DNA of 64,000 bases from VAXT01 sp963698015 (GCA_963698015.1 OY969109.1:2930755-2994754); one strand, 5' to 3'; counted from the first letter of the stretch, positions 16,556 to 25,733 are shown. Notes: generated by a model from the letters alone, not told the origin. Numbers and translations: made by a program.

Positions 16556-17620
16556 CCGTCCGACCGCATCCCTAAGGTTCGTCGGCTCATGACGCTCGTT
16601 GCGACACTTCTCGTCCTCCTCGCCGGCGGCGGCGCGCTCGCGCTGTGGCTGAGTCGGCGCCTGGCCGATCACGGCAACGAGACCTCCCGCGCCCTCGGCG
16701 ACGTCGCGGAGGCGATCGACCGGCGCTTCGCGGGCCTCGAGACAAAGGTCGACCGCCGGCTCGAAGGCCTAGACGGGCGGCTGCTCTCGACCCAGCAGAG
16801 CGCAGGCAAGACCGCGACGGACATCGTCGAGCGGCTCGGCAAGCTCGACGGCGCGGCCGCCCAGATGCTCTCGCGCGCGAACGACCTCGCCCGGCTCGAG
16901 CACGCGTTGCGGCCACCGAAGGCCCGCGGAGGTGTCGGGGAGATCCTGCTCGGGAACCTGCTGCGCGACTCGCTTCCGCCCGACGCCTTCCGGCTCCAGC
17001 ACACATTCCGGACCGGCGAGCGCGTCGACGCGGTGATCAAGGTCGACAAGCTCGTCCCGGTGGACGCGAAGTTCCCGCTCGACAACTTCGAGCGGCTCGT
17101 AACCGCCGGCGACGACGCCGAGAAGGCGCTTCACCAGAAGGCGTTCGACCGGGACGTGAAGACGCAGGTGGACGCGATCGCCTCGAAGTACATCCTCCCC
17201 GCGGAGAACACGTACGACTTCGCGCTCATGTACCTGCCGGCGGAGTCCGTCTACTACGAGCTCGTCTGCGGGACGGGAAACGTCTACGGCTACGCGCTCG
17301 ACAAGCGCGTGTTCCCCGTCTCGCCGACGACCCTGCACGCCTACCTGCTCGTGATCACGCTCGGCCTGAAGGGGCTCCAGATCGAGCAGCACGCGCAGGA
17401 GGTGATGGCCTACTGCGGCCAGCTGGGCCAGGACTTCGAGCGGTTCCGCGCCGACTTCGAGGTCGTCGGGAAGCACATCCAGAACGCCCAGTCGAAGTAC
17501 GGCGAGGCCGACCGGCGCCTCGACCGCTTCGGCACGCGGCTCGAGCGGGCGGCCGACTGGCAGGACGCCGTCGAGCCCGCCGAGGCGCACGAGCTCCCGC
17601 GCGCGGTCGACGCGGCCTAG
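16553..17620 (+). CDS. rmuC: DNA recombination protein RmuC
   Basis: 355 residues: an N-terminal hydrophobic anchor (TLVATLLVLLAGGGALALWL), a coiled-coil-like region (residues ~30-110), then the RmuC core. The core includes ARGGVGEILLGNLLRDSLP, VDAVIKVDKLVPVDAKFPLDN and the SPTTLHAYLLVITLGLKGL segment, which belong to the PD-(D/E)XK-like nuclease fold of the family. RmuC limits inverted-repeat recombination and genome rearrangement. The start could be GTG 16553, which overlaps the dispersed repeat, or ATG 16589 right before the anchor; the latter is attractive. Confidence 0.9.
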   Translation: MPSDRIPKVRRLMTLVATLLVLLAGGGALALWLSRRLADHGNETSRALGDVAEAIDRRFAGLETKVDRRLEGLDGRLLSTQQSAGKTATDIVERLGKLDGAAAQMLSRANDLARLEHALRPPKARGGVGEILLGNLLRDSLPPDAFRLQHTFRTGERVDAVIKVDKLVPVDAKFPLDNFERLVTAGDDAEKALHQKAFDRDVKTQVDAIASKYILPAENTYDFALMYLPAESVYYELVCGTGNVYGYALDKRVFPVSPTTLHAYLLVITLGLKGLQIEQHAQEVMAYCGQLGQDFERFRADFEVVGKHIQNAQSKYGEADRRLDRFGTRLERAADWQDAVEPAEAHELPRAVDAA

Positions 17621-17626
17621 GAGCCC

Positions 17627-19573
17627 TCAGGCAGTCGCGGGTTGCTGCTCGCGCAGGTAGCGGATCAGCCCGCCTGCGACGGCGATCTCGCGCTCGCGCG
17701 GCAGAAGGTCGTGCGTGAGCGTGATCGTGTCGGCGCCCTCGATCTCGGCCGGGAGCTCGTCGTTCCCCTCGGCGATCGAGTGCAGTCCCGAGATGAGCCA
17801 CGTCTGGCCGAGCTCGGCCTTGTCGTAGTCGCTCGGGTCCTGGAAGAGCAGCGGCAGGATCCCCTGGGCGATCAGGTTGCGGCGATGGATGCGGGCGAAG
17901 CTCTTCGCGATCACGGCGCGCACCCCGAGCTGGGCCGGCGCGAGCGCCGCATGCTCCCGGCTCGAGCCCTGCCCGTAGTTGTCGCCGGCGACGATGAAGC
18001 CTCCACCCCATTCGTGGGCTCGCCGCGCGAACTCCGGGTCCTTGTGCTGGAAGGTGAACTCGGCGATCGCCGGCACGTTCGAGCGATACGCCATCACGGT
18101 CGCGCCGTCGGGCGAAAGGTCGCCGGTCGAGATGTCGTCCGGCGCGGTGATCAGGACGCGCAGCCGCAGCTCATCCGGTAGCGGCTTCTGCTCCGGGGGC
18201 GGCTTGATGTTGGGGCCGCGTGGAATCCGGATCGAGACCGCCTCGTCGGCCGGGACCGGCTCGAGGATGTGAGCCTGCACCACCTCCGGGCGCGCCGGGG
18301 GCCGTTCCGGCACATCCACGTCGCCGAGCTCTCGCGGGTCCGAGATCACGCCGGTGAGCATCGAGGCGGCGGCAACCGCCGGCGAGCACAGGAAGACCTG
18401 GTCGTCGGCCGTTCCGCTGCGTCCGGGGAAGTTCCGGTTGAACGTGCGGAGCGAGTTCGAGCCAGAGGGCGGCGCCTGGCCCATCCCGACGCAGGGGCCG
18501 CAGGCGGGCTCGAGCATCCGGACGCCCGCCATCAGCAGGTCGACGTAGGTGCCCGAGCGCGTGATCTGGTCGAGGATCTGCCGCGAGCCCGGCGTCGCGG
18601 TCGCGGAGACGAGCTTCTCGGAGATCTGCTCGCCGCGCATGACCGCGCCGCAGAGCGCGAGATCGGCGTAGGACGAGTTCACGGAGGAGCCGATGCAGAC
18701 CTGGGTGAGCTCCGTTCCCACCAGCTCGTCGACCGGGACGACGTTGCCGGGCGAGGAGGGCTTCGCCACCAGTGGGACGAGCTCGGCGAGGTCGATGTGC
18801 TCCTCCTCGTCGAAGTCGCCGGTATCACCGGCCCGAAGCTCGACGAACTCGTCGTCCCGGCCCTGCTCGCTCATCCAGGCGCGCGTCTCGTCGTCGGCCG
18901 GGAAGACGGCGCCGGTGGCGCCCAGCTCGGCGATCATGTTCGCGATCGTGCCGCGCTCGGTGTAGGTCAGGCCCGCAACGCCGGGGCCGGTGAACTCGAA
19001 GATCGCGCCCCGGCCGCCGCGGACGGTCCGTCTGCGCAAGAGCTCGAGGATCACGTCCTTGGCCTGCACCCACGGCCGTTTCAGCTCGTTCTCGAGGAAG
19101 ACGCCGACGATCTTCGGGCACGGGAGCTCGAAGGGGTGGCCGGCCATGCAGACCGCGACGTCCAGGCCGCCCGCCCCGATCGCGATCATCGCGCAGGAGC
19201 CCGACTGCGTCGTGTGGCTGTCCGCCCCCACGAGCGTCTTCCCCGGCGCGGCGAAGCGCTCGCAGTGGACGTAGTGGCAGATCCCATTTCCGGGCCGCGA
19301 GAACCAGGCGCCGTACCTCGCGGACATCGCCTGCAGGAAGCGGTGGTCGTCGGGGTTCTTGAAGTCGATCTGGAGGATGTTGTGGTCGACGTAGACGACC
19401 GCCGTCTCGACCTGGACGCGCTCGACCTCGAAGGACTCGAACTGCATCATCGCCATCGTCCCCGTAGCGTCCTGCGCGAGCGTCTGGTCGACGTGCAGCG
19501 CGATCTCCTGCCCGGGGACGAGCTCGCCGCGCTCGAGGTGGTCTTCGAGGATCGTGCGCGCGAGAGAGGCCAT
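17627..19573 (-). CDS. acn: Aconitate hydratase
   Basis: 648 residues, the length of the mitochondrial-like monomeric branch. The N-terminal part has ADSHTTQSGSCAMIAIGAGG; the 4Fe-4S ligands are in the first motif and in ACGPCVGMGQAPPSG; the C-terminal swivel domain carries GDNYGQGSSREHAALAP. It interconverts citrate and isocitrate in the TCA cycle. An isocitrate-type dehydrogenase gene lies at 33465. The ATG at 19573 is the family-length start; the ORF is open further upstream only as overlap with the neighbour. The baeRF gene lies 40 bp upstream on the same strand. Confidence 0.93.
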   Translation of the reverse strand: MASLARTILEDHLERGELVPGQEIALHVDQTLAQDATGTMAMMQFESFEVERVQVETAVVYVDHNILQIDFKNPDDHRFLQAMSARYGAWFSRPGNGICHYVHCERFAAPGKTLVGADSHTTQSGSCAMIAIGAGGLDVAVCMAGHPFELPCPKIVGVFLENELKRPWVQAKDVILELLRRRTVRGGRGAIFEFTGPGVAGLTYTERGTIANMIAELGATGAVFPADDETRAWMSEQGRDDEFVELRAGDTGDFDEEEHIDLAELVPLVAKPSSPGNVVPVDELVGTELTQVCIGSSVNSSYADLALCGAVMRGEQISEKLVSATATPGSRQILDQITRSGTYVDLLMAGVRMLEPACGPCVGMGQAPPSGSNSLRTFNRNFPGRSGTADDQVFLCSPAVAAASMLTGVISDPRELGDVDVPERPPARPEVVQAHILEPVPADEAVSIRIPRGPNIKPPPEQKPLPDELRLRVLITAPDDISTGDLSPDGATVMAYRSNVPAIAEFTFQHKDPEFARRAHEWGGGFIVAGDNYGQGSSREHAALAPAQLGVRAVIAKSFARIHRRNLIAQGILPLLFQDPSDYDKAELGQTWLISGLHSIAEGNDELPAEIEGADTITLTHDLLPREREIAVAGGLIRYLREQQPATA

Positions 19574-19613
19574 CAGTCCCAGTATTCCCGAAGCAGCGTC
19601 TCCGCCCGCTCGT

Positions 19614-20756
19614 TCAGAAGCGCAGGAGCGCGCCGAGTCCCTCGACGGGCTCGAGATCCAGACGCCTGCGCAGCGCCCAGACCGTGCCGCCGTGCGCGAG
19701 CGTCTGATGCACCGCGAGGTCGAGACCCTCGTTTCGCTGTTCCGTCTGGATGCCGTCCAGCGGGCAGGCTCCGCCTTCGCCGGCGACGCGCCCGCAGGCC
19801 GGGCACTCCCAGGCCGGGCGGTCGACGCCGTCCTGGTAGAGCAGCAGCTCCACCCGCCCGTCGGAGGCCGCCTCGAGGGTCGGCCCCCAGCCGCCGGTGG
19901 CACGGCCGTTGCGGCCGGCTTCCTCCTTCCACCGCTCGACGACGTTGCTCTCCTGATCGGACCGCCACGACTCGAGCAGCGGCCCTGCGGCCTCGAGCAG
20001 CTCGGACGGGCCCGCGTGTGCGTCGGTGCTCGTCCAGCCCACGACGGCCTTCTTCACTTCGTGCGAGAGCATCTCCTCCAGCTCGCCGCGCGTCTCGTCG
20101 GCCGCGACGATCACGAGTGGCGGGCCGCCGAGCCCGCGAACCTGCCGGTCGAGGGTTTCCGCCACGTCTTTGAGGTGGTCGTGCACGAGCTTCTCGATAT
20201 GCCGCTGGTAGCGCGACTGCGACCAGCCACCCTGGTCGTGACGCCCCGGCTGCTCGTGGAAGTGCTCCGCGACCTCTTCCAGCCGGCCCTCGTTCAGCCG
20301 GTACACATCGCCGCGCTCGCGGCTGACGACCGCGACGAGCGCTCCTTCGCCGCGACCCACGAGCGGAACGAGCGGCGAGAGATACAGGCTCCTCCCCACC
20401 TTCACCAGGTCGGGAACGCGCTCGCTCAGCGGCAGGGGCCGCCAGACGTTGTCGAGCCACGCGCAGAAGACCGCGAAGCCGTGGGCGCCGTCGCGGTCGA
20501 AGTCCTGGTCGAAGAAGGTGCGGAGCCGCTCGAGGTCGCTGCGCAGGCCCTCCTTCTGCTCGTGGGTCAGCTCGGGCCGACGGGCTGCGTCCGAGCGCTC
20601 GACCTCGTCGAGCAGGGCGTTCATGCGCGTCGCCGCCTCCCCGGCGGTCGGCGTCGTGCTCGGGTCGAGATCCAGGTAGAGGCTGATCGCGCAGCCGTTC
20701 TGCACCCGGAACCGGGCCAGGTCGCGGAGGCGGTCCCAGGTAACTGTCGAGGCCAT
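19614..20756 (-). CDS. baeRF-family eRF1-like protein (bacterial archaeo-eukaryotic release factor)
   Basis: 380 residues. The N-terminus (CAISLYLDLDPSTTPTAGEA, with a downstream Arg-rich helix) and the central DRGDVYRLNEG-like segment (SRERGDVYRLNEGRLEEV) match the eRF1/Pelota-like folds described in bacteria as baeRF. A C-terminal zinc ribbon is present (CPACGRVAGEGGACPLDG). The family is predicted to act on ribosomes or peptidyl-tRNA; the GGQ loop of true eRF1 is not evident here, but HEQPGRHDQGGWSQSRYQ is the corresponding glycine/glutamine-rich loop. The ATG at 20756 gives the expected N-terminus. It probably shares a transcript with acn. Confidence 0.75.
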   Translation of the reverse strand: MASTVTWDRLRDLARFRVQNGCAISLYLDLDPSTTPTAGEAATRMNALLDEVERSDAARRPELTHEQKEGLRSDLERLRTFFDQDFDRDGAHGFAVFCAWLDNVWRPLPLSERVPDLVKVGRSLYLSPLVPLVGRGEGALVAVVSRERGDVYRLNEGRLEEVAEHFHEQPGRHDQGGWSQSRYQRHIEKLVHDHLKDVAETLDRQVRGLGGPPLVIVAADETRGELEEMLSHEVKKAVVGWTSTDAHAGPSELLEAAGPLLESWRSDQESNVVERWKEEAGRNGRATGGWGPTLEAASDGRVELLLYQDGVDRPAWECPACGRVAGEGGACPLDGIQTEQRNEGLDLAVHQTLAHGGTVWALRRRLDLEPVEGLGALLRF

Positions 20757-20898
20757 ACCCTTCCAATCGCCGGAGGGCGGCGATTCTAATCTGAGCGGCT
20801 CCGCCAGGCGATTGGGCTGCTCTTTCTGCCGGCGCGGGAACCCGCCTTTGTGAGAGCGCCCACGCACCGACAAGCACGCCGCTCGGCGTCGACGTTGT

Positions 20899-22209
20899 TC
20901 AATCGAACCAGATGAGCGGCAGGTCCCGAACGAGCGAGAGGTGGAGGAAGTCGCCGTCCGCCCGCCCATGCAGCTCGACGACGTGCGGTCCCGGACTCAG
21001 CGCGCCGGCGCCCGCAGCGAGGTAACTGGCACTGATCGAGCGCTGGCTCTCGCAAAAGGGGGAAGCCAGGCGCTGGACCCCCACTGAGCCGGCGCGCCGG
21101 CCGTCGATCGTCAACCAGATGCTGACGGTGCCGCCTCCGTCGGCCGAGTCACCCTGGACGCGGGACTTCGCCGCGAACAGGACGACGCCGTCGCTCAGCG
21201 GCGGGATCCTGACCGTCGCTCGGGCGAGCGGGACGTCGGTGCCAACCGGCGGGACGCCGGGCCAGCCGGTGCTCGAGCCGATTGCGGCGTAGTCCCATGG
21301 ACTCGCATCCGTGCCGGGGAGGAGCGACCGCGTCGCCCCGGCGACGCTCATCCCGCCGAGCAGCGCAACGAGCCGCGCCCCGGCGCCAACCCGGTAGCGG
21401 GCGGGGTTCTCCCCCTGCTGATCGTTCCAGGGGAACTCGGACGCGGCCATCGAGAGGACGTGTCGCCCGCGAAGTAGGAATCGGCCCTGGACCGAGAGTG
21501 GCGCTCTCAGCTCGGCACCCTGCCAATGGTCGTTGACGCTCCAGCCCGAGCGCTCGACTCCGCGGAAGCGACCGTCCAGATAGAGGCCGAGCATTGGATC
21601 GCCCGCGCGGTCTGGAACCGCCGGCAGGTCCGACGCGGAGCCCAGCGCGACCACCTGGCGAGCACCCTTTGTCGCAACCGCGAGCAGGGGCCTGTGCGGG
21701 AGCGCGTTCGGTCGGTTGTGGATACCGCTCGTGCGGAAGTCGAAGGAGCGGGATGCGCGCCGGAGAACGGCGGTCGCCACGCGCGCAGCCGGATGCACGA
21801 GCACGCTCAGGTTGCTTGCTGCTCGGACGACGAAGGCGCCGGCGAACCGGTCGACCGGCGCGGCGACGAGCGCGATCACGTGGTTCCCAGCACGAAGGTG
21901 GACTGCGCCGACTGCGTTGAACGAGTGCTCCTGCGGGCCGAGGCTGCCTCGCCAGTCCAGCGTGCTCCCATTCGTGACTGGCAGCCCGTCCACCTCGATG
22001 ACGACCCGCGCAGCCGAGGACGGCGTCAGAGGGGCGTAGCTGCCGTCGGTCTGGACGAAGACCGCATCCGGCTTCCGCAACAGCAGCGTGTCCTGCAGGA
22101 GCGTGACCGGCGCGTCGACCGTGCGGTCCGAGGCGAGGGAGAGGTAGGCAGAGCCGGCATGGGAAGCCGGTCCCAGGGCGATCGCCGCTGCCAGTGCAAG
22201 CGCGACCAT
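20899..22209 (-). CDS. Secreted beta-rich hypothetical protein
   Basis: About 436 residues. The N-terminus is a signal peptide (MVALALAAAIALGPASHAGS with a likely cleavage after SHA). The mature part is rich in Val, Gly and Ser with repeated short hydrophobic strands, two cysteine-poor halves and the pattern PHVVELHGRADGDFLHLSLV near the end, suggesting beta-sandwich domains. No known domain is recognised. ATG 22209 is preferred for the signal peptide; GTG 22218 is possible. It is divergent from trxB. Confidence 0.65.
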   Translation of the reverse strand: MVALALAAAIALGPASHAGSAYLSLASDRTVDAPVTLLQDTLLLRKPDAVFVQTDGSYAPLTPSSAARVVIEVDGLPVTNGSTLDWRGSLGPQEHSFNAVGAVHLRAGNHVIALVAAPVDRFAGAFVVRAASNLSVLVHPAARVATAVLRRASRSFDFRTSGIHNRPNALPHRPLLAVATKGARQVVALGSASDLPAVPDRAGDPMLGLYLDGRFRGVERSGWSVNDHWQGAELRAPLSVQGRFLLRGRHVLSMAASEFPWNDQQGENPARYRVGAGARLVALLGGMSVAGATRSLLPGTDASPWDYAAIGSSTGWPGVPPVGTDVPLARATVRIPPLSDGVVLFAAKSRVQGDSADGGGTVSIWLTIDGRRAGSVGVQRLASPFCESQRSISASYLAAGAGALSPGPHVVELHGRADGDFLHLSLVRDLPLIWFD

Positions 22210-22296
22210 CGGATCCACGGTAGCGCGACCTCGTTACGAATGTCCCACTGTCCCACGTTTGTCGGAGATCTTGCCCGTCGGTACATCGACCACCGA

Positions 22297-22322
22297 GGAA
22301 GTTTCGACCGGCGCGAAGCGTT
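22297..22322 (+). promoter_or_regulatory. SigR-like promoter of trxB
   Basis: GGAAG at 22297-22301, exactly 18 bp, then GTT at 22320-22322. This fits the actinobacterial thiol-stress sigma factor pattern (GGAAT-N18-GTT) with one mismatch. trxB is a standard member of that regulon, so thiol-oxidation control is a reasonable inference. Confidence 0.45.
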
Positions 22323-22341
22323 TAATACTTCGGAGGCAGAA

Positions 22342-23325
22342 ATGAATGAAGAGACGAGAGAGCTGATCATCATCGGCGGTGGCCCTGCGGGGTACACCGC
22401 CGCGCTGTACGCGGCGCGCGCCAACCTACGGCCCCTCGTGATCGAGGGCTTCGCGTGGGGCGGGCAGCTGATGATCACGAGCGATGTCGAGAACTACCCG
22501 GGCTATCCCGACGGGATCATGGGCCCGGAGATGATGCAGGACTTCCGCCGCCAGGCCGAGCGCTTCGGCGCCGAGTTCCTGACCGACGACGTGACGAAGG
22601 TCGACTTTTCCGCGCACCCGTTCCGGGTCTGGGTCGGCGACAAGGAGCACTCCGCGGAGAGCGTGATCGTCGCCACCGGCGCGAGCGCGCGCCAGCTCGG
22701 GCTCGAGTCCGAACGCACGCTTCAGGGCCGCGGCGTGTCCTATTGCGCGGTCTGCGACGCAGCGTTCTTCCGCGACAAGCAGGTCGTGGTCGTCGGCGGC
22801 GGCGACTCAGCGATGGAAGAGGCGATCTTCCTGACGAAGTTCGCCACCAAGGTGAGCCTCGTCCACCGGCGCGACGAGTTCCGCGCCTCGCAGATCATGC
22901 TCGACCGCGCCAAGGCGAACGAGAAGATCGAGTTCGTGACGCCGACCGTGGTCGAGGAGGTTCTCGGCGAGAACGGCGCGACGAGCGGGGTGCGCGTCCG
23001 CGACCTCGAGACCGGAGAGACGCGCAACCTGGCCGCGCAAGGGCTCTTCGTGGCGATCGGCCACGACCCGAACACGAAGCTGTTCCTCGACCAGCTCGAT
23101 CACGATGAGGCTGGCTACCTGATCACGCAGCCGGGCTCGACCGCCACGAACATCGACGGGGTGTTCGCGGCCGGAGACGTGGTCGACCACACGTACCGGC
23201 AGGCCGTGACGGCAGCCGGGACCGGCGCCATGGCCGCGCTCGACTCCGAGCGCTGGCTCGCGGCCCGCGAAGGGCATCCGGGCACGGCGGCGACGGCGCC
23301 CCGGCCCGAGGCCGCCGAGGTCTAG
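22342..23325 (+). CDS. trxB: Thioredoxin reductase
   Basis: 327 residues, normal length. FAD motif IIIGGGPAGYTAALYAARAN at the N-terminus, redox-active CAVC in GVSYCAVCDAAFFRDK, NADPH motif VVVVGGGDSAMEEA, and the C-terminal FAD segment GVFAAGDVVDHTYRQAVTAA. It passes electrons from NADPH to thioredoxin in the cytoplasm. The ATG at 22342 follows a GGAGG-type site (CGGAGG); the long open frame upstream is antisense to the neighbouring gene. No thioredoxin gene is adjacent. A SigR-like promoter lies 20-45 bp upstream. Confidence 0.96.
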   Translation: MNEETRELIIIGGGPAGYTAALYAARANLRPLVIEGFAWGGQLMITSDVENYPGYPDGIMGPEMMQDFRRQAERFGAEFLTDDVTKVDFSAHPFRVWVGDKEHSAESVIVATGASARQLGLESERTLQGRGVSYCAVCDAAFFRDKQVVVVGGGDSAMEEAIFLTKFATKVSLVHRRDEFRASQIMLDRAKANEKIEFVTPTVVEEVLGENGATSGVRVRDLETGETRNLAAQGLFVAIGHDPNTKLFLDQLDHDEAGYLITQPGSTATNIDGVFAAGDVVDHTYRQAVTAAGTGAMAALDSERWLAAREGHPGTAATAPRPEAAEV

Positions 23326-23350
23326 CCGACCCCGGCGCTAGCCTCGCGCG

Positions 23351-24271
23351 ATGGCCCGCGAGTGGATCGACCTGGTCGATCCTGACGAAGCCCAGCTGCG
23401 CGAGAGCATGGGGACGAGGCTGCTGCACGCGCGCGCCCTTGACCGTCTGCTCAAGCCCGCTGAGCACGCGGACGAGCCGCGGCCGACCCTCGAGAGCCAC
23501 GGCGCCTATGTCTTCGGCATCCTCCTCGTACCGGTCGTTGCCCCGGGCGAGGCCGGCATCTACTACCAGGAGGTCGACGTCGTACTGACGCGGGAGCTCG
23601 TGATCACTGTGCGCAAGACGCCTCCGGGCGCGGAGCCGTTCGATACCAGGGAGGTGCACGAGACCTGCGAGCGCGGCAACGTCAACGAGCCGGGCATGGT
23701 CGCCTATCACCTGGTGGACGACGTCGCCGAGCGCTACCTCGACCTGATCGACGCGCTCAACGACAAGATCGACGAGCTCGATGACCACGTCGAGGAGTGG
23801 CCCGCCCAGCGAGTCCGGGGGCGGATCTCCGATCTCCGGCACGCCGTGCTCCGCATCCGCCGCACTCTCGCGCCCACGCGCGACGCGCTTCGCGGAGTCG
23901 TGGACGGCCGGGTCGAGCTCGACGGGGGGGAAGAGCTCTTCCCGCACGGGATCGAGCTCCACTTCGCGGACGCCTACGACAAGCTCCTGCGCGCGAGCGA
24001 AGGCCTCGACTTTTCGCGCGACCTTCTCGCCGGCGTGCGCGACTACAGCCAGGCCAAGATCGCCAACGACCAGAACGAGGTGGTGAAGCGCCTGACCGCG
24101 ATCGCCTCGATCCTGCTCGTGCCGACATTCATCGTCGGCCTATACGGCCAGAACTTCATCCGCAGCATGCCGGAGCTGAAATGGGCCTACGGTTACGAAT
24201 GGTCCTGGGCCTGGATCGTCGCCACCACCCTCGCCCAGATCGTGTACTTCCGCCGCAAGGGCTGGCTCTAG
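23351..24271 (+). CDS. corA: CorA-family magnesium/divalent cation transporter with GQN motif
   Basis: 306 residues: a cytoplasmic N-terminal domain, a long helix (the ANDQNEVVKRLTAIASILLV stalk into the first membrane helix), and two C-terminal membrane helices. The loop after helix 1 reads LYGQNFIRSMPE, so the near-invariant Gly-Met-Asn of CorA is Gly-Gln-Asn here, a variation I believe occurs in some actinobacterial CorA proteins. The family forms pentameric channels for Mg, Co or Ni. It lies 25 bp after trxB. Confidence 0.87.
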   Translation: MAREWIDLVDPDEAQLRESMGTRLLHARALDRLLKPAEHADEPRPTLESHGAYVFGILLVPVVAPGEAGIYYQEVDVVLTRELVITVRKTPPGAEPFDTREVHETCERGNVNEPGMVAYHLVDDVAERYLDLIDALNDKIDELDDHVEEWPAQRVRGRISDLRHAVLRIRRTLAPTRDALRGVVDGRVELDGGEELFPHGIELHFADAYDKLLRASEGLDFSRDLLAGVRDYSQAKIANDQNEVVKRLTAIASILLVPTFIVGLYGQNFIRSMPELKWAYGYEWSWAWIVATTLAQIVYFRRKGWL

Positions 24272-24298
24272 CCCCGCGCTGGCTACCATCGCCGGGCG

Positions 24299-24742
24299 GT
24301 GCCGTACTTCATCTGCCCGAACTGCAAGGAGCGCTCGATCGACCACGACCGGCTCGAGGGCCTGAGCGAACAGGCCGTCGCGTGCCACCGCTGCGGGTTC
24401 GGGTTCCTGTTCGAGCTGCTCGAGGACTACTACCCGGCGCCGAACACGGGGTTCGTGGTCTGCGACCGCAACGCGCGGGTCCTCGCGATCGGGCGCGACC
24501 TGTTCGAGCTCTCCGGGTATCGCGAGCAGGATCTGATGGGGCGCGACGTCGTCGAGGCGCTCGGGCTCTCCGGGTTCGAAGGGCCGAACCCTGCGCAGGT
24601 CGCCCTCGAGTGGGGCGTGCGACGGTTGGGGGTGCAGCTCGAGCTGCGCTCGCGCGTCGGGCACGTGAAGCCGGTCACCGCCGACTTCTTCCCGGCCTAC
24701 GACGACGACGGCGGGCTCCTGGTCGGGCTCACGCCGCGCTGA
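24299..24742 (+). CDS. Zinc-ribbon plus PAS-domain protein
   Basis: 147 residues. The N-terminus is a four-cysteine ribbon (CPNCKERSIDHD ... CHRCGFGF), followed by a PAS fold (NTGFVVCDRNARVLAIGRDL, LFELSGYREQDLMGRDVVEA) ending near LLVGLTPR. No output domain follows, so it would act through a partner, perhaps binding nucleic acid or a kinase. GTG at 24299 is the only sensible start. It is convergent with, and overlaps by 14 bp, the small helical gene downstream. Confidence 0.75.
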   Translation: MPYFICPNCKERSIDHDRLEGLSEQAVACHRCGFGFLFELLEDYYPAPNTGFVVCDRNARVLAIGRDLFELSGYREQDLMGRDVVEALGLSGFEGPNPAQVALEWGVRRLGVQLELRSRVGHVKPVTADFFPAYDDDGGLLVGLTPR

Positions 24743-25022
24743 GGCCCGAGAGCTCCGTCTCGACCCACGCCTGCAGCTCCTCGAGGGCGTCGAGGGCGGC
24801 CTCGAGCTCGCGGAGCTCCGCGCGGGCGGCCGGCTCGTCGATCGCGCCGAGCAGGCCCAGCGCCTCGAGCCGCCCGACCGCGACTTCGGTCAGGTCACGT
24901 CTCGCGCGCCTTTCGATCGCCGCCTGCCGGAGCCGGGAACGGGCCCGCTCGGCGCGTGCCGAGAGACTCGCCGACTCACCGGCGAGCGCGTCGGCGTAAA
25001 TCGCGAGCTCGACGGCGCGCAT
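24729..25022 (-). CDS. Helical hypothetical protein (97 aa)
   Basis: 97 residues, almost wholly Ala/Glu/Arg/Leu helix with heptad-like spacing (two coiled-coil arms around a proline near residue 62). No signal peptide, cysteine or known motif. The ATG is at 25022, 10 bp downstream of nth on the same strand, so the two are probably co-transcribed. It could be a small structural or partner protein; function unknown. Confidence 0.55.
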   Translation of the reverse strand: MRAVELAIYADALAGESASLSARAERARSRLRQAAIERRARRDLTEVAVGRLEALGLLGAIDEPAARAELRELEAALDALEELQAWVETELSGLSAA

Positions 25023-25031
25023 GGCTCCACG

Positions 25032-25733
25032 CTAGGCGCCGGGACGTGACGCGACTGTGCCGACTTCGACCCTACTCGCGGGACAGAGGCCGTTCACGAC
25101 GCAGAGCTCGCAGCGTGGCGAGCGCGCCAGGCAGACGCGGCGGCCGTGCTGGATCAGCAGGTGCGGGAAGACGTTCCAGTACTCCCGTGGCACGAGCCGC
25201 ATCAGGTCGCGCTCGATCTTGACCGGGTCGTCGTGCCTCGTCAGCCCGAGTCGCTGCGACAGCCTGCGCACGTGCGTGTCGACGACGATTCCCACCGCCT
25301 CGCCGCGCTCCGCTACGACGACGTTGGCCGTCTTCCGCGCCACGCCCGGGAGGCGCAGCAGCTCGTCGAGGGTCGCGGGCACTTCTCCGCCGTACTCCTC
25401 GATCAGCAGCCGCATCGTGCCGCGGATCGCCTTAGCCTTCTGGCGGAAGAAGCCCGTCGAGCGGATGTCGTTCTCGAGCTCTTCCACGGGGACGGCGAGG
25501 TAATCCTCGGGGCGTCGGTACTTGCGGAAGAGGCGCTCGGTGACGCGGTTCACGTTCACGTCGGTGGTCTGCGCCGACAGCATCACGGACACAAGCAGCT
25601 CGAGGTCGTTGCGGAACCGCAGCGCGATCGTCGCCTCCGGGTACTCGGCGAGCAGGCGTTCGATGATCGGGACGATCCGCTCGCGCTTCGGCCCGACGCG
25701 GCGCCGCGCCTCGCCGACGTAGCTGCGGGCCAT
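25032..25733 (-). CDS. nth: Endonuclease III (DNA glycosylase/AP lyase)
   Basis: 233 residues. The helix-hairpin-helix motif with catalytic lysine is LPGVARKTANVVV, the catalytic aspartate lies in GIVVDTHVRRLSQRLG, and the C-terminal 4Fe-4S loop is CLARSPRCELCVVNGLC (spacing 6-2-5). It excises oxidised pyrimidines and cleaves the abasic site in base excision repair. The ATG overlaps the addA stop (TGATG), so it belongs to the addB-addA-nth operon. Confidence 0.95.
   Translation of the reverse strand: MARSYVGEARRRVGPKRERIVPIIERLLAEYPEATIALRFRNDLELLVSVMLSAQTTDVNVNRVTERLFRKYRRPEDYLAVPVEELENDIRSTGFFRQKAKAIRGTMRLLIEEYGGEVPATLDELLRLPGVARKTANVVVAERGEAVGIVVDTHVRRLSQRLGLTRHDDPVKIERDLMRLVPREYWNVFPHLLIQHGRRVCLARSPRCELCVVNGLCPASRVEVGTVASRPGA

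Noticed and set aside
18269..20173. 634-codon plus-strand ORF opposite aconitase
   Set aside because: Long antisense frames are expected at this GC content; its composition is low-complexity and it lies fully under acn and baeRF.
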